DNA of 64,000 nucleotides from Roseospira goensis. GTDB taxonomy: Bacteria; Pseudomonadota; Alphaproteobacteria; Rhodospirillales; Rhodospirillaceae. Where the stretch lies: contig NZ_JACIGI010000010.1 in the NCBI RefSeq assembly GCF_014197795.1, positions 62,001-126,000 of the forward strand. The letters run 5' to 3'. Below, in pieces: positions 10,500 to 32,981 of the stretch. The position numbers were made by a program, and so were the translations under genes. The stretch's first letter is position 1; every line of letters starts with the position of its first letter. The notes under the pieces were generated by a model. That model saw only the letters and a program-made list of their open reading frames with translations, was not told the DNA's origin and did no database searches.

Positions 10500-11243
10500 T
10501 CAGCTCTCCTTGCCGGCGCCGTCGCCGTCACCGTCGGCGCCCGCGGCTTCGGCCGGGGCCTCGTCCGCCGCGGCCTTCACGCCGGCCGGCATCGGCACAC
10601 CCTCGGGCAACGCCTTCTTGAGGGCATCCGAGATCTCGACCCAGCCGCCCTTGGCGCCGGGGACGGCGCCGCGCACCATCACGAGGCCGCGCTCGGCGTC
10701 GACATCGACCACCTTCAGGCTCTGCACCGTGACCCGCTCGAAGCCCAGGTGACCGGCCATCTTCTTGCCCTTGAACACCTTGCCGGGGTCCTGGCACTGG
10801 CCGGTGGAGCCGTGCGAGCGGTGCATGATCGACACACCGTGCGTCGCCTCCAGGCCGCGGAAGTTATGCCGCTTCATGGCACCCGCGAAGCCCTTACCGA
10901 TGCTGGTGCCGACCACGTCGACATACTGCCCGGGCACGAAATGGGCCGCCGACAGCTCGGTGCCGGGCGCGACCAGACAGTCGTCGGACACCCGGAACTC
11001 CACGACATGCCGCTTGGGTTCCACCCGCGCCTTGGCGAAATGGCCGCGCATCGCCTTCGAGGTGTTCTTCACCTTGGCGCGGCCAGCGCCGAGCTGCACC
11101 GCCACGTAGCCGTCCGTCTCGCGCGTGCGGTTGGCCACCACGTGGCACTCCTCCACCCGCAGCACGGTGACCGGAACGTGGACGCCCTCGGCATCAAACA
11201 GTCGGGTCATGCCGACCTTCTGCGCTATCAGACCGGAACGCAT
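10500..11243 (-). CDS. rplC: 50S ribosomal protein L3
   Basis: L3 is an early assembly protein close to the peptidyl-transferase centre. It begins [20 protein letters not shown] and has the signature [20 protein letters not shown]. At 247 residues it is longer than the roughly 210 of E. coli because of an acidic Ala/Glu/Asp/Gly C-terminal tail. A 200-base spacer separates it from rpsJ and holds a GC palindrome (arms at 11282-11289 and 11291-11298). Confidence 0.98.
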   Translation of the reverse strand: MRSGLIAQKVGMTRLFDAEGVHVPVTVLRVEECHVVANRTRETDGYVAVQLGAGRAKVKNTSKAMRGHFAKARVEPKRHVVEFRVSDDCLVAPGTELSAAHFVPGQYVDVVGTSIGKGFAGAMKRHNFRGLEATHGVSIMHRSHGSTGQCQDPGKVFKGKKMAGHLGFERVTVQSLKVVDVDAERGLVMVRGAVPGAKGGWVEISDALKKALPEGVPMPAGVKAAADEAPAEAAGADGDGDGAGKES

Positions 11244-11443
11244 CGTCCTTTATCCTCAAATCCTTGGACCCGACCCCGGAGCCGGCCCGCCGGGCCGGTC
11301 CTGACGGACCGCATCGCGTGATCGCACACCGGACCGCGACGGCCTGCCGGATGCCGGCCGCGCGCCGCACCCCGGTCGTCCCGTCGCGCCGGACGGTCCC
11401 CGCCGACCCGCGCCCGTGGGCCGGCCGGCGGCGCCGCCGTCGC

Positions 11444-11752
<309 letters not shown>

Positions 11753-12131
11753 CATGGCCATGCTCTGACCCAATCCTGTGCAATCCAGCGTCAATCTGCG
11801 ATCCGCCCCGTGTCCCCGCCGGCCAGGCCGACGGTTGCGAAGCGGTGGGGCCCGACGCACGGCCGGGAGATCCCGTGTCCGGCGCCTTCCCGTGACCCCC
11901 CGGGGGTTCGCCGAACCAACGTCGAAAAAAGAACACCAAAAGAGACCGCAGCGGCTGTCTTTCGGGGCTCCCCCGCATCACCCGGCCCGGCGCGGGGTCC
12001 GCCGGCCCGGATGCCCGCCCGGCCGAGCCCGGACGCCACCCATCCCCGACCGCTTCCGGCCGGAGGAAGACGCGGACGGGTCCGGCGGCCGAAAGGCCGA
12101 TCCCCCGGACCCGATCCGTGCCCGAACACCC
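11753..12131. other. Spacer between tuf copy 1 and rpsJ
   Basis: About 380 bases without a credible gene. On the transcribed strand it includes a T-rich run (minus-strand reading TTCTTTTTTCGACG, about 11919-11932) and a CCCCCGGGGG palindrome near 11900. This would be a natural place for an S10-operon promoter or a leader target for autoregulation by L4. I see no well-spaced -35/-10 pair. Confidence 0.4.
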
Positions 12132-12133
12132 TG

Positions 12134-12171
12134 CCCGCCCGGGGCGCGCCGCGGGGGCGGCGCCGGGCGGG
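12134..12171 (-). repeat. Hairpin immediately 3' of tuf copy 1
   Basis: The arms cccgcccgg (12134-12142) and ccgggcggg (12163-12171) can form a 9-bp stem about 10 bases after the tuf stop. No T-run follows, so it is not a standard intrinsic terminator. An identical copy follows tuf copy 2 at 29880-29917, so it belongs to the block homogenised between the two genes. Confidence 0.6.
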
Positions 12172-12180
12172 ACCTGGAGA

Positions 12181-13371
<1,191 letters not shown>

Positions 13372-13479
13372 TCTCTCTGGTCTCCGTTCGCACGGTCGGG
13401 TTGGAGGGTCTGGACTCGTACTCGCCCGGTCGCGGCGGGCCGCCGATGCGCGGCCGCCGCCGGCGGCCGTCCCGCGGCC

Positions 13480-15558
<2,079 letters not shown>

Positions 15559-15612
15559 GTCAGCTTCCTCGCGGGCCTGGACGGTGTGGGGCGCGGTGTC
15601 GCGTCGAAGGGG

Positions 15613-16095
<483 letters not shown>

Positions 16096-16467
16096 TTACT
16101 TGGGACGCTTGGCGCCGTACTTCGACCGGCGCTGACGACGATCCTTCACCCCCTGGGTGTCCAGGGTGCCGCGGATAATGTGGTAGCGCACGCCCGGCAG
16201 GTCCTTCACACGGCCGCCACGGATCATCACCACCGAGTGCTCCTGGAGGTTATGCCCCTCGCCGGGAATGTAGGAGGTGACCTCGAAGCCGTTGGTCAGA
16301 CGCACGCGCGCCACCTTCCGGAGGGCCGAGTTCGGCTTCTTCGGCGTGGTGGTGTAGACGCGCGTGCACACGCCGCGCTTCTGCGGGCAGGCCTGCATGG
16401 CCGGCACCTTGTTTCGTTTGACCTGCGGCGTCCGCGGCTTGCGGATCAGCTGGTTGATCGTCGGCAT
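16096..16467 (-). CDS. rpsL: 30S ribosomal protein S12
   Basis: S12 is a decoding-centre protein and the classical site of streptomycin resistance. The 123-residue protein starts [20 protein letters not shown] and keeps the [19 protein letters not shown] and [18 protein letters not shown] segments. Both lysines in which resistance mutations occur are wild-type (KKPNS and [11 protein letters not shown]). It is the first gene of the str operon, about 285 bases downstream of its predicted promoter. Confidence 0.99.
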   Translation of the reverse strand: MPTINQLIRKPRTPQVKRNKVPAMQACPQKRGVCTRVYTTTPKKPNSALRKVARVRLTNGFEVTSYIPGEGHNLQEHSVVMIRGGRVKDLPGVRYHIIRGTLDTQGVKDRRQRRSKYGAKRPK

Positions 16468-16759
16468 CCAACAACCGTCCCTATGTGTCTCGCGTCTCTG
16501 TCTCGCGTCATGCGCCTCGCGCCTGACCGTCGGCTCCACAGCGGAGCCCGCGCACCGGCCCGAGCGATCCCCCGAACCCGCGCCCCCAAGGCAAACACGA
16601 CGCGCCCCAAGCGGACGCGTCGGTACAAAAGAACCCCGCGGGCCCCCTGGTCGAGGGCCCCGAGTCGAGGGGGGAGGCCGTCGGGCCTGGTCATGAGTCG
16701 GGCCCAGACGCGCACGGCAGCGCGGGTTCAAAGCGCGCGCCAGCGCCTCGGGAGCGCGC

Positions 16760-16788
16760 ATACTATGCATCGGCCCCTACCCCGTCAA
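16760..16788 (-). promoter_or_regulatory. Predicted sigma70 promoter of the str operon
   Basis: On the minus strand a TTGACG -35 box (16783-16788) and a TAGTAT -10 box (16760-16765) are separated by exactly 17 bases. It lies upstream of rpsL and downstream of rpoC, where the str promoter should be. Transcription would start near 16753, giving a leader of roughly 285 bases. The -35 box also lies inside a small GACGGGG/CCCCGTC hairpin. Confidence 0.7.
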
Positions 16789-16895
16789 GCCCGACGGGGG
16801 AAAAACCGTGCACCACCAACCCGGTTCCCGCCGGCACCGACGGCCGGCGCGGCCGTCGGTGGCCATCCGGCCCGCGACCGCCGCCCCGTCGGCGG

Positions 16896-16912
16896 AAAAA
16901 ACCGGCCCCGGT
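16896..16912 (-). terminator. Weak intrinsic terminator after rpoC
   Basis: Read on the minus strand, ACCGG-GG-CCGGT is followed directly by a run of T (16896-16901), about 120 bases after the rpoC stop. The stem is short with a tight loop, so efficiency is doubtful. The position between rpoC and the str promoter fits the end of the rpoBC transcript. Confidence 0.45.
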
Positions 16913-17031
16913 CGCCCGCCGCGGCCGCCCCCGCGCCGTGCGCGGCCCGCCGCCCACCCGCTTTACCGGCGGGCCGCGGGCGACTCGACGGCGCGCGCAG
17001 GCGGAGTCGCCCGCCCGCGGGTGCGCCCGGA

Positions 17032-21315
<4,284 letters not shown>

Positions 21316-21425
21316 CTATCGTCGTCGCTCGCGCATCATCGCTTGCGGCATATGGGGTGCGGCCGCCGCCACCGGAACCCGCCACCGGAATCCGGCCGCG
21401 GCCGCAGCCCGTCATCGACCCGCCG

Positions 21426-25607
<4,182 letters not shown>

Positions 25608-25875
25608 TGCCGCTCCTTACCTGCTGTCCTGCCTGCGCCACCCCTGTGCGGCCGTGACCCTGGCCACGCCGCGTCCGCCATCGTACCCTGCGGACCGCCC
25701 GGCGGCGGCGGCCCGTGCCCCCCGATCGTCTGTCCGGACGCCCGCCGCCACCGGCCACGGCGCATCCGGATCGCCCCGTCCTGCAGCGGAGCCCGCAACG
25801 CCCGAAAGCCGGGGGGACTGCCGTCGTCCCCCCGGCCCGGCGGTGCTGTGTCGGACGTGTCCGCCCGTGCGGTCC

Positions 25876-26259
25876 TTACTTGACCTCGACGGTGGCGCCC
25901 GCGTCCTCAAGCTTCTTCTTCATCTCCGCGGCCTCATCCTTGGTGACCGCTTCCTTCACCGGCTTCGGCGCGCCCTCGACCAGTTCCTTGGCCTCCTTCA
26001 GGCCCAGGCCGGTGATGGCGCGGACTTCCTTGATGACGTTGATCTTCTTGTCACCGGCCGAGACCAGGATGACGTCGAACTCGGTCTTCTCTTCCTCGGC
26101 CGCGGCCGCCTCGCCGCCGCCCGCCGGCATGGCGCCGGCCACCGCCACCGGGGCCGCCGCCGACACGCCCCACTTCTCCTCGAGCATCTTGGACAGCTCG
26201 GCGGCTTCCAGGACGGTCAGGGCGGACAGGTCTTCGACCAGCTTTTCCAGATCGGCCAT
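25876..26259 (-). CDS. rplL: 50S ribosomal protein L7/L12
   Basis: L7/L12 is the multicopy stalk protein that recruits translation GTPases. The 127-residue acidic protein has an N-terminal dimerisation helix ([19 protein letters not shown]), an Ala/Gly-rich hinge and the C-terminal domain with [20 protein letters not shown]. It follows rplJ by 65 bases. A 268-base spacer precedes rpoB, a common place for partial termination. Confidence 0.99.
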   Translation of the reverse strand: MADLEKLVEDLSALTVLEAAELSKMLEEKWGVSAAAPVAVAGAMPAGGGEAAAAEEEKTEFDVILVSAGDKKINVIKEVRAITGLGLKEAKELVEGAPKPVKEAVTKDEAAEMKKKLEDAGATVEVK

Positions 26260-26324
26260 TCTACAACACTCCTCGTCGGATCGACTTGAACAGGGTTCGG
26301 TCTAGGGGATGGGGATCGCGGCGA

Positions 26325-26852
26325 TCACGCCGCCTCGCCCTGGGATTCGGCATCGGCATGGGCCTTGAGCACCCGGGCCAGCTGACCGGCCGGCGCCTGC
26401 GTGACGCTGGCCACCCGCTGCGCGGGCGTGGTGATCAGGCCGGCGAGCTGCGCCCGCAGCTCGTCCAGCGACGGCAGCTTCGCCAGGTTGCCGACGCCCT
26501 CGGCGTCGAGCACCTTGCCCTGCATGGCGCCGCCCAGGATGACCAGCTTGTCGTTGGTCTTGGCGAACTCCACGCAGGCCTTGGCCGCCGCCACCGGATC
26601 CGCCGACGTGGCAATCGCCGTCGGGCCGGTGAACAGGTCGCTCAGACCCTCGAACTCCGTACCGTCCAGAGCGAGTCGGGTGAGCCGGTTCTTGGTGACC
26701 TGGAACCGGGCCCCCACCTCACGCACCTTGCGCCGGAGCGTCTCCATCTGTGCCACCGTCAGACCCTGGTAGTGGGTGACGATGCAGACGGCCGACTCTC
26801 CGAACTCGGCCTGCAGGCGGGACACGAGTTCCTTCTTTTCGTCTCGGTTCAC
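26325..26852 (-). CDS. rplJ: 50S ribosomal protein L10
   Basis: L10 anchors the L7/L12 stalk and in E. coli represses its own mRNA. The 175-residue protein has MNRDEKKELVSRLQAEFGE, then KVREVGARFQVTKNRLTRLA, and a C-terminal amphipathic helix region. It is preceded by a 509-base leader, consistent with autogenous control, although I cannot fold the L10 target by eye. Confidence 0.98.
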   Translation of the reverse strand: MNRDEKKELVSRLQAEFGESAVCIVTHYQGLTVAQMETLRRKVREVGARFQVTKNRLTRLALDGTEFEGLSDLFTGPTAIATSADPVAAAKACVEFAKTNDKLVILGGAMQGKVLDAEGVGNLAKLPSLDELRAQLAGLITTPAQRVASVTQAPAGQLARVLKAHADAESQGEAA

Positions 26853-27361
26853 GTCCGTCTCCGCTGACTGGGTCCGCGGCCCGGACCGGCCATCGGCCGG
26901 CCCCGCGCCACGGACGCGGTTCTCGTCCTCGCGCCCGCGTCACCGCAGGACCCATCCCCTGCCCCCGTCCCCCATGGGGGCGGTGGCACCGGGAGCCGGA
27001 TCCCGCGCGCCACGCGCTCGCGGGACCTGCCCTCGGAAAGTTCAAGCCGCGCCGTCGAGGAGTCCCCCGCCGCCACCCCGGATGACCCCGGCGTCGCGAC
27101 GGCCGACCCTCGCCGGTCGTACCCGTCACTTCCCGTCTGCGCGGGCGGGAGGCCTCCCTTCAAGGCCCGGCCCGCCCCTTTGGACGGATCCGGACCACCC
27201 ACGGTCTCGGACAGGGTGGAACGGCCGCCGGCATTGCCGGCCCCGTTCCGCGATCGGCCACCGCCCCGCCCGAAGACGACTGCGGCGACCCATTCCTGCG
27301 CCGGCGCGGACCCACGATCCGCGACCGGCAAACGGTGCGACCCGCCTCGCGCCGGCCGCCC
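26853..27361. other. Long leader between rplA and rplJ
   Basis: This is a 509-base GC-rich region with no convincing gene. It contains a 12-bp perfect palindrome gggaggcctccc at 27147-27158. By analogy with E. coli it should hold the rplJL promoter and the L10-binding leader. I find no -35/-10 pair with good spacing. Confidence 0.5.
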
Positions 27362-28063
27362 CTACACCGGGGTGGCGACCGAGGCCACGTTGACCCGCAG
27401 GCCCGGCCCCATGGTCGAGCTGATCGACACCTTCTTCAGGTAGGTGCCCTTGGCGCCCGTGGGCTTGGCCTTGACGATGGCATCCACGAAGGCGTGGATG
27501 TTCTCGGCGAGCTGGTCGTCGCTGAAGCTGATGCGACCGACACCGCCGTGCACGATGCCGGCCTTCTCGACGCGGAACTGCACCTGGCCGGCCTTGGCCG
27601 CCTTGATGGCGTCGGCCACGTTCGGCGTCACCGTGCCCAGCTTGGGGTTCGGCATCAGGCCGCGCGGACCCAGGATCTTACCCAGGCGGCCGACGATGCC
27701 CATCATGTCCGGCGTGGCGATGCAGCGATCGAACTCGATGGTGCCGGCCTGGATGGTGGCCATCAGGTCCTCGGCGCCCACCACGTCGGCGCCGGCGGCC
27801 GTGGCCTCCTCGGCCTTGTCGCCCTTGGCGAACACCGCCACCCGCACCGTCTTGCCGGTGCCGTGCGGCAGCGAAACGACGCCGCGCACCATCTGGTCGG
27901 CGTGGCGCGGGTCGACGCCCAGGTTCATGGCCACCTCGACGGTCTCGTCGAACTTGGCGGTGGCGCGCGCCTTGATCATCTGCACGGCCTCGGGGAGATC
28001 GAACGCCGTGTTGCGGTCCAGCCCCTCGTAGGCCTGACGCAGTCGCTTGCCCTTCTTCGCCAT
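27362..28063 (-). CDS. rplA: 50S ribosomal protein L1
   Basis: L1 forms the mobile stalk at the E site and in E. coli represses the L11 operon. The 233-residue product contains the signature [20 protein letters not shown] and ends with [20 protein letters not shown]. It starts six bases after rplK. Confidence 0.99.
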   Translation of the reverse strand: MAKKGKRLRQAYEGLDRNTAFDLPEAVQMIKARATAKFDETVEVAMNLGVDPRHADQMVRGVVSLPHGTGKTVRVAVFAKGDKAEEATAAGADVVGAEDLMATIQAGTIEFDRCIATPDMMGIVGRLGKILGPRGLMPNPKLGTVTPNVADAIKAAKAGQVQFRVEKAGIVHGGVGRISFSDDQLAENIHAFVDAIVKAKPTGAKGTYLKKVSISSTMGPGLRVNVASVATPV

Positions 28064-28068
28064 GCCGC

Positions 28069-28497
28069 TTACTCCACCACGCTCAGGCCCATGGACGAGG
28101 CCGATCCCTTCACCATCTCCATCGCCGCCTCGACCGTCGGACAGTTCAGGTCCGGCATCTTGGTCTGGGCGATCTCGCGCACCTGCTCCAGCGTGACGGT
28201 GCCGACGGTGCCACGGCCCGGCGTCTGCGAGCCCTTCGGCAGACCGGCGGCCTTCTTCAGGAAGTAGCTCACCGGCGGAACCTTGGTGATGAAGGTGAAG
28301 GAGCGGTCGCCGTAGGCCGTGATGACCACGGGGATCGGCATCCCGGGCTCCAGGTTCTGCGTCGCGGCGTTGAAAGCCTTGCAGAACTCCATGATGTTCA
28401 GGCCGCGCTGGCCCAGCGCCGGACCCACGGGCGGTGACGGCTTGGCCCCGCCGGCCGGGATCTGGAGCTTGATGTATCCGACAATCTTTTTCGCCAT
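28069..28497 (-). CDS. rplK: 50S ribosomal protein L11
   Basis: L11 belongs to the GTPase-associated centre and is needed for RelA activation. The 142-residue protein begins [20 protein letters not shown] and keeps the proline-rich [20 protein letters not shown] and the C-terminal rRNA-binding domain. A 207-base spacer separates it from nusG. Confidence 0.99.
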   Translation of the reverse strand: MAKKIVGYIKLQIPAGGAKPSPPVGPALGQRGLNIMEFCKAFNAATQNLEPGMPIPVVITAYGDRSFTFITKVPPVSYFLKKAAGLPKGSQTPGRGTVGTVTLEQVREIAQTKMPDLNCPTVEAAMEMVKGSASSMGLSVVE

Positions 28498-28704
28498 GAT
28501 GTCCTCGGCACGTCAGTCACGTGTCTCTTGTGTCCAAGGGGCGTGGTGCGGTCCCCCGTGGCCTTCCGGGGGCAGCCTTCCACGCGGACCGGGCGCCGCC
28601 GCGCGGGCGTCACCCGGGCGACCCGCCGTCCACCCGGACGGTGGGTCGAGTCGAGCCGGCCCCGCAGGACGCGGCTCACGGCCGGCGCCAGGGCCGCGAC
28701 CGGC

Positions 28705-29235
28705 TCAGAGCTTCTCGACCTGCGAGAACTCCAGCTCCACCGGAGTCGAGCGCCCGAAGATCGACACCGACACCTTGAGCCGGGCGCGTTCGTCGTCGAC
28801 GTCCTCGACCAGACCATTGAAGGAGGCGAACGGGCCGTCGGCCACGCGCACCTGCTCGCCGATCTCGAAGGTGATGGCCGGCTTGGGCCGTTCGATGCCC
28901 TCCTGCACCTGGTGCAGGATGTGGGCCACCTCCTTCTCGGAAATCGGGGCGGGACGCCCGCGCCCGCCCAGGAAGCCGGTGACCTTGGGTGTGTTGGTGA
29001 CCAGATGCCAGCTTTCGTCGGTCAGCGCCATCTTGACCAGGACGTAGCCGGGGAAGAACTTGCGCTCCGCGTTCACCTTGGCGCCGCGGCGCACCTCCAC
29101 GACCTCCTCGGTCGGCACCAGGATCTCTTCGAACAGGTCCTCCATGCCCTTCTGGGCTGCCTGTTCGCGGATCGACTGCGCCACCTTGTTCTCGAATCCG
29201 GAATAGACGTGGATGACGTACCAGCGGGCATCCAT
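28705..29235 (-). CDS. nusG: Transcription termination/antitermination protein NusG
   Basis: NusG binds RNA polymerase and couples it to Rho or to ribosomal S10. The 176-residue protein has the NGN domain ([28 protein letters not shown]) and a C-terminal KOW domain ([17 protein letters not shown]). It is six bases downstream of secE in the transcribed order. Confidence 0.99.
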   Translation of the reverse strand: MDARWYVIHVYSGFENKVAQSIREQAAQKGMEDLFEEILVPTEEVVEVRRGAKVNAERKFFPGYVLVKMALTDESWHLVTNTPKVTGFLGGRGRPAPISEKEVAHILHQVQEGIERPKPAITFEIGEQVRVADGPFASFNGLVEDVDDERARLKVSVSIFGRSTPVELEFSQVEKL

Positions 29236-29241
29236 GCCGAC

Positions 29242-29439
29242 TTACCCTCCCAGACCGAAAATGAGCTGCACGCCCCAGGCGAGGCCCTGATCGACCACGA
29301 AGAAGAACAGCGCGGCAAGAAAGACCATCACGAACACCATCAGGGTCGAGATGCCGGTCTCCTTGCGCGACGGCCAAGTGACCTTGTTCAGCTCCTGGCG
29401 GACCTGCCGCACGAACTGGCCGGGATTCGTCTTTGCCAT
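29242..29439 (-). CDS. secE: Preprotein translocase subunit SecE
   Basis: SecE clamps SecY in the translocon. The 65-residue protein is the short one-TM form: an amphipathic segment with QVRQELNKVTWPSRKETGI, then one membrane helix (TLMVFVMVFLAALFFFVVD). The ATG at 29439 gives the family length. It lies between tRNA-Trp and nusG. Confidence 0.98.
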   Translation of the reverse strand: MAKTNPGQFVRQVRQELNKVTWPSRKETGISTLMVFVMVFLAALFFFVVDQGLAWGVQLIFGLGG

Positions 29440-29640
29440 GTGACCGCTAATCTCGTCCGCTTCCGGTTCCCGCCGCCTTGGGCGGCCCTGGTGGCTGTCG
29501 CCGGGCGCCTGGCACCCGGTGATCGCGTCCGCCCGGCGGGGCGCGCTGGGCTGTCGCCGACCCGCCCGACTCCACCACCCGCGACACCCACGCGGGGCTG
29601 GCGGACGGGGGCACGACGGACGGGGACCGGGCAATGGCCA

Positions 29641-29716
29641 TGGCAGGGGCGGCAGGACTTGAACCCGCAACCCCCGGTTTTGGAGACCGGTGCTCTACCA
29701 GTTGAGCTACACCCCT
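29641..29716 (-). tRNA. tRNA-Trp (CCA)
   Basis: A complete 76-base cloverleaf including an encoded 3' CCA. The acceptor stem AGGGGTG pairs with CGCCCCT (one G-T). The D-arm is GTAGCTCAACTGGTAGAGC, the anticodon loop CTCCAAA and the T-loop GGTTCAAGTCC. It lies between tuf copy 2 and secE. In E. coli the tRNA at this spot is Thr; Trp here fits the alphaproteobacterial arrangement as I know it. Confidence 0.98.
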
Positions 29717-29879
29717 CCAGGGCCATGCTGCCACGGCGCCGCCGGACCTGTGGTCCGAGGTGCCACACCGTGGCCGTCCCGCCGACCGCGGCGGGCGGCG
29801 GCGGCGGTGTCTCCGCCCGACCTCCCGGGCGGAGCCGCCTCTCTTACCCGGGTTGACCGTTCGGATCAACCCCTTTTTG

Positions 29880-29917
29880 CCCGCCCGGGGCGCGCCGCGG
29901 GGGCGGCGCCGGGCGGG
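29880..29917 (-). repeat. Hairpin immediately 3' of tuf copy 2
   Basis: This is the second copy of the 9-bp-stem hairpin found after tuf copy 1, sequence-identical over the stem and loop. Identity with the copy 1 locus starts at 29878 and runs through the gene to its start codon. What lies beyond it differs: a ccccttttt-type tract here. Confidence 0.6.
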
Positions 29918-29926
29918 ACCTGGAGA

Positions 29927-31117
<1,191 letters not shown>

Positions 31118-31326
31118 GGTCTGTCCCGTCCTCGTCTGTTTGGCGCGTGGCGCGGGTCGGCCGACCGCCGCCCCATCGTCGCGATCTTGATTCACGAACG
31201 CCCCGGACCACCCCTGCCTCCGGCGGCCGGCCCGCATGCGCGTGCGTCACCGCGCCCCGACCGGATCGGCGGGCGGCATCGCCGCGCGGGGCGGCACGGC
31301 GTCGTCCCGGACAGAAGAGAGTGGGG

Positions 31327-31400
31327 TGGAGCGGGTGATGGGAATCGAACCCACACAACCAGCTTGGAAGGCTGGGGCTCTACCATTGAGCTACACCCGC
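31327..31400 (-). tRNA. tRNA-Gly (TCC)
   Basis: A 74-base cloverleaf with encoded CCA. The acceptor stem GCGGGTG pairs with CACCCGC. The D-arm is GTAGCTCAATGGTAGAGC, the anticodon loop CTTCCAA (reads GGA codons) and the T-arm GTGGGTTCGATTCCCAT. It lies upstream of tuf copy 2. Confidence 0.98.
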
Positions 31401-31408
31401 ACCCCCAG

Positions 31409-31493
31409 TATCCCGCTTGGCAGGCTATCCCGCTTGGGCGGCTATCCCGCCTGGGCGGGCGTCCCGCTGGGGCAGGCATCCCGCGTGGGGCTC
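31409..31493 (-). repeat. Five-unit 17-bp tandem repeat between two tRNA genes
   Basis: Five consecutive 17-base units lie at 31409, 31426, 31443, 31460 and 31477. The first is tatcccgcttggcaggc and the others diverge at a few positions while keeping the atcccgc...gg core. Unit 3 is a near-perfect hairpin (cccgcc-tg-ggcggg). The array fills most of the transcribed spacer between tRNA-Tyr and tRNA-Gly. Confidence 0.85.
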
Positions 31494-31516
31494 CGCGGCC
31501 GGACGGGAAGCGTGGT

Positions 31517-31602
31517 TGGTGGAGGGGGTTGGATTCGAACCAACGTAGGGTTTCCCCGCCGGATTTACAGTCCGGTGCCTTTAACCACTCGACCACCCCT
31601 CC
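31517..31602 (-). tRNA. tRNA-Tyr (GTA)
   Basis: An 86-base class II tRNA with a long variable arm and encoded CCA. The acceptor stem GGAGGGG pairs with CCCCTCC. The D-arm is GTCGAGTGGTTAAAGGC, the anticodon loop CTGTAAA and the T-arm GTTGGTTCGAATCCAAC. It is the first gene of the tRNA-tuf-secE transcript. Confidence 0.98.
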
Positions 31603-31635
31603 AGGGGTCGCTTCCCGCCGCCGCGGAGACCCCGC

Positions 31636-31663
31636 ACTATGGGGATTTCCGGCCCCATGTCAA
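31636..31663 (-). promoter_or_regulatory. Predicted sigma70 promoter of tRNA-Tyr/tRNA-Gly/tuf
   Basis: On the minus strand a consensus TTGACA -35 (31658-31663) and a CATAGT -10 (31636-31641) are 16 bases apart. Transcription would begin near 31629, about 27 bases before the mature tRNA-Tyr end. The strong -35 fits a stable-RNA promoter. Confidence 0.65.
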
Positions 31664-31752
31664 TGATGATTTGCGTCGTTTCAAAGCGTTCCGCAGACCG
31701 CGCGTCCATGGTAACGCGGACCACGCCGTCCCCGTTCCCCGGAGCCTCTGTC

Positions 31753-32634
31753 ATGTCCCGTCCCCCCCGGTCCGGCCGCCCCGGCCGCCGCTCCGCCGCC
31801 CCACCGCGCAGCCCCGCCCGGGCACCCGCCGGCCCGTCGCGGGACGGGCCGAGCGCCCCCGGACCGCTGCGCCTGTACGGCCGCCACCCGGTCCTGGCCG
31901 CGCTCGCCAACCCAACGCGCCCCCTGTCGCGGCTGCTGGCCACCGCCGAGGCGGCGCCCACCGTGAGCGACGCCGCGGCCGGCCGCGGCCTGACCGTGGA
32001 GACGGTCGCGCGCGCCGCGCTGGACGCCCTGGCGCCGCCCGGGGCGGTACACCAGGGGCTGGTGCTCGAGGCCGGCCCCCTGCCCGAGCGCGCCGTGGAG
32101 GACATAGCCCCCGCCGGCCCGGCGGAGTCCGCCGTGGTGGTGGTGCTGGACCAGGTCTCCGACCCCCACAACGTGGGCGCCATCCTGCGCTCGGCGGCGG
32201 CCTTCGGCGCCCGCGCCGTCGTGACCCAGGACCGCCACAGTCCGGCCGAGACCGGCACGCTCGCCAAGGCGGCTTCCGGCGCGCTGGAGCGGGTGCCGCT
32301 GGTGCGGGTGGCGAACATTGCCCGCGCCCTCGACGCCCTGCGCGATCGCGGGTACTGGAGCGTCGGGCTGGCGGCCGAGGCGCCCACCACCCTGGCCGGC
32401 GCCCGGCTGACGGGGCCGTTGGCGCTGGTGCTGGGCGCCGAGGGCAGCGGCCTGCGTCGGCTCACCCGGGCGCGGTGCGACCACCTGGCCCGATTGCCGA
32501 TGACCGACGCGGTGGAGAGCCTCAACGTCTCCAACGCCTGCGCCGTGGCCCTGTACGAACTGCGCCGCACCACCCTGGAGGGCCGGGCCGGCCGGGAAAA
32601 CGCGGACAGGGCGACGGGTGGATCTTCTGCTTGA
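31753..32634 (+). CDS. rlmB: SpoU-family 23S rRNA 2'-O-methyltransferase (RlmB-like)
   Basis: SpoU/TrmH-type SPOUT enzymes methylate ribose 2'-O. RlmB acts on G2251 of 23S rRNA. The N-terminal substrate-binding domain begins at RLYGRHPVLAALANP, and the SPOUT knot has VVVVLDQVSDPHNVGAILRS, LVLGAEGSGLRRLTRARCD and LPMTDAVESLNVSNACAVAL. The ATG at 31753 has GGAG eight to nine bases upstream and gives 293 residues. Its 40-residue Arg/Pro-rich tail precedes the domain. It is divergent from the tRNA operon. TrmH-family paralogues are hard to separate by eye. Confidence 0.9.
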   Translation: MSRPPRSGRPGRRSAAPPRSPARAPAGPSRDGPSAPGPLRLYGRHPVLAALANPTRPLSRLLATAEAAPTVSDAAAGRGLTVETVARAALDALAPPGAVHQGLVLEAGPLPERAVEDIAPAGPAESAVVVVLDQVSDPHNVGAILRSAAAFGARAVVTQDRHSPAETGTLAKAASGALERVPLVRVANIARALDALRDRGYWSVGLAAEAPTTLAGARLTGPLALVLGAEGSGLRRLTRARCDHLARLPMTDAVESLNVSNACAVALYELRRTTLEGRAGRENADRATGGSSA

Positions 32635-32667
32635 GAGCGGCGACGATGCCGAGACAGCGGGCAAAGG

Positions 32668-32808
32668 TTGGGCACCGCGAAGCGGTGCCGGGGCGCGCCG
32701 GCCGTCAAGGCGAACGTGGTCCTTGCGGCGCTCAAGGGCGAGAAGACTCTGGCCGCGTCGGCCCAGCCGTTCGCCATCTCCCCGAACCAGATCACCGCAT
32801 GGCGCACC
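32668..32808 (+). pseudogene. Remnant of an IS3-family orfA transposase
   Basis: A short stretch translates as KANVVLAALKGEKTLAASAQ followed by FAISPNQITAWRTQ. This matches the helix-turn-helix of IS3-family OrfA proteins (typically KAKVALEALKGEKT...HPNQITQWK). The rest of orfA, all of orfB and the inverted repeats are missing, so only about 45 residues survive. It lies between rlmB and the nitrogen operon and marks past insertion at the core/accessory boundary. Confidence 0.7.
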
Positions 32809-32859
32809 CAGCCTCCGCATGGCTCGGGCAGCAGCGCATTCAAGGGACTCTCCCTTGAA

Positions 32860-32981
32860 TTTCGACGCATTATAAATCCAGTTACTATCTTGAACACCCC
32901 CGTCCTCTGGAAAGTAAAATAAAAATCGTCGATTTTTTCGAGACACAGTTGCCTTTCCCAAGACCAGCTCTTTGGATTCTA
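32860..32981. other. AT-rich intergenic patch with an A/T hairpin
   Basis: This is the most AT-rich stretch in the window. It contains the inverted repeat aaaaatcg-t-cgattttt (32921-32937) just beyond the stop of the allophanate hydrolase gene. On the minus strand the stem is followed by further A/T, so it may act as a weak terminator for that operon. It also suggests DNA of different origin beside the IS3 remnant. Confidence 0.45.

Noticed and set aside
12134-12171. Intrinsic terminator after tuf
   Set aside because: The stem is good but no T-tract follows on the transcribed strand in either tuf copy, so it is listed only as a hairpin repeat.
16779-16805. Terminator formed by ccccgtc-aagccc-gacgggg plus an A-run
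   Set aside because: On the minus strand the T-run precedes the stem instead of following it, and the stem overlaps the str -35 box. On the plus strand no T-run follows.
29242-29670. Longer secE start
   Set aside because: The extra upstream residues are Arg/Pro-rich and not SecE-like; the ATG at 29439 gives the family length.
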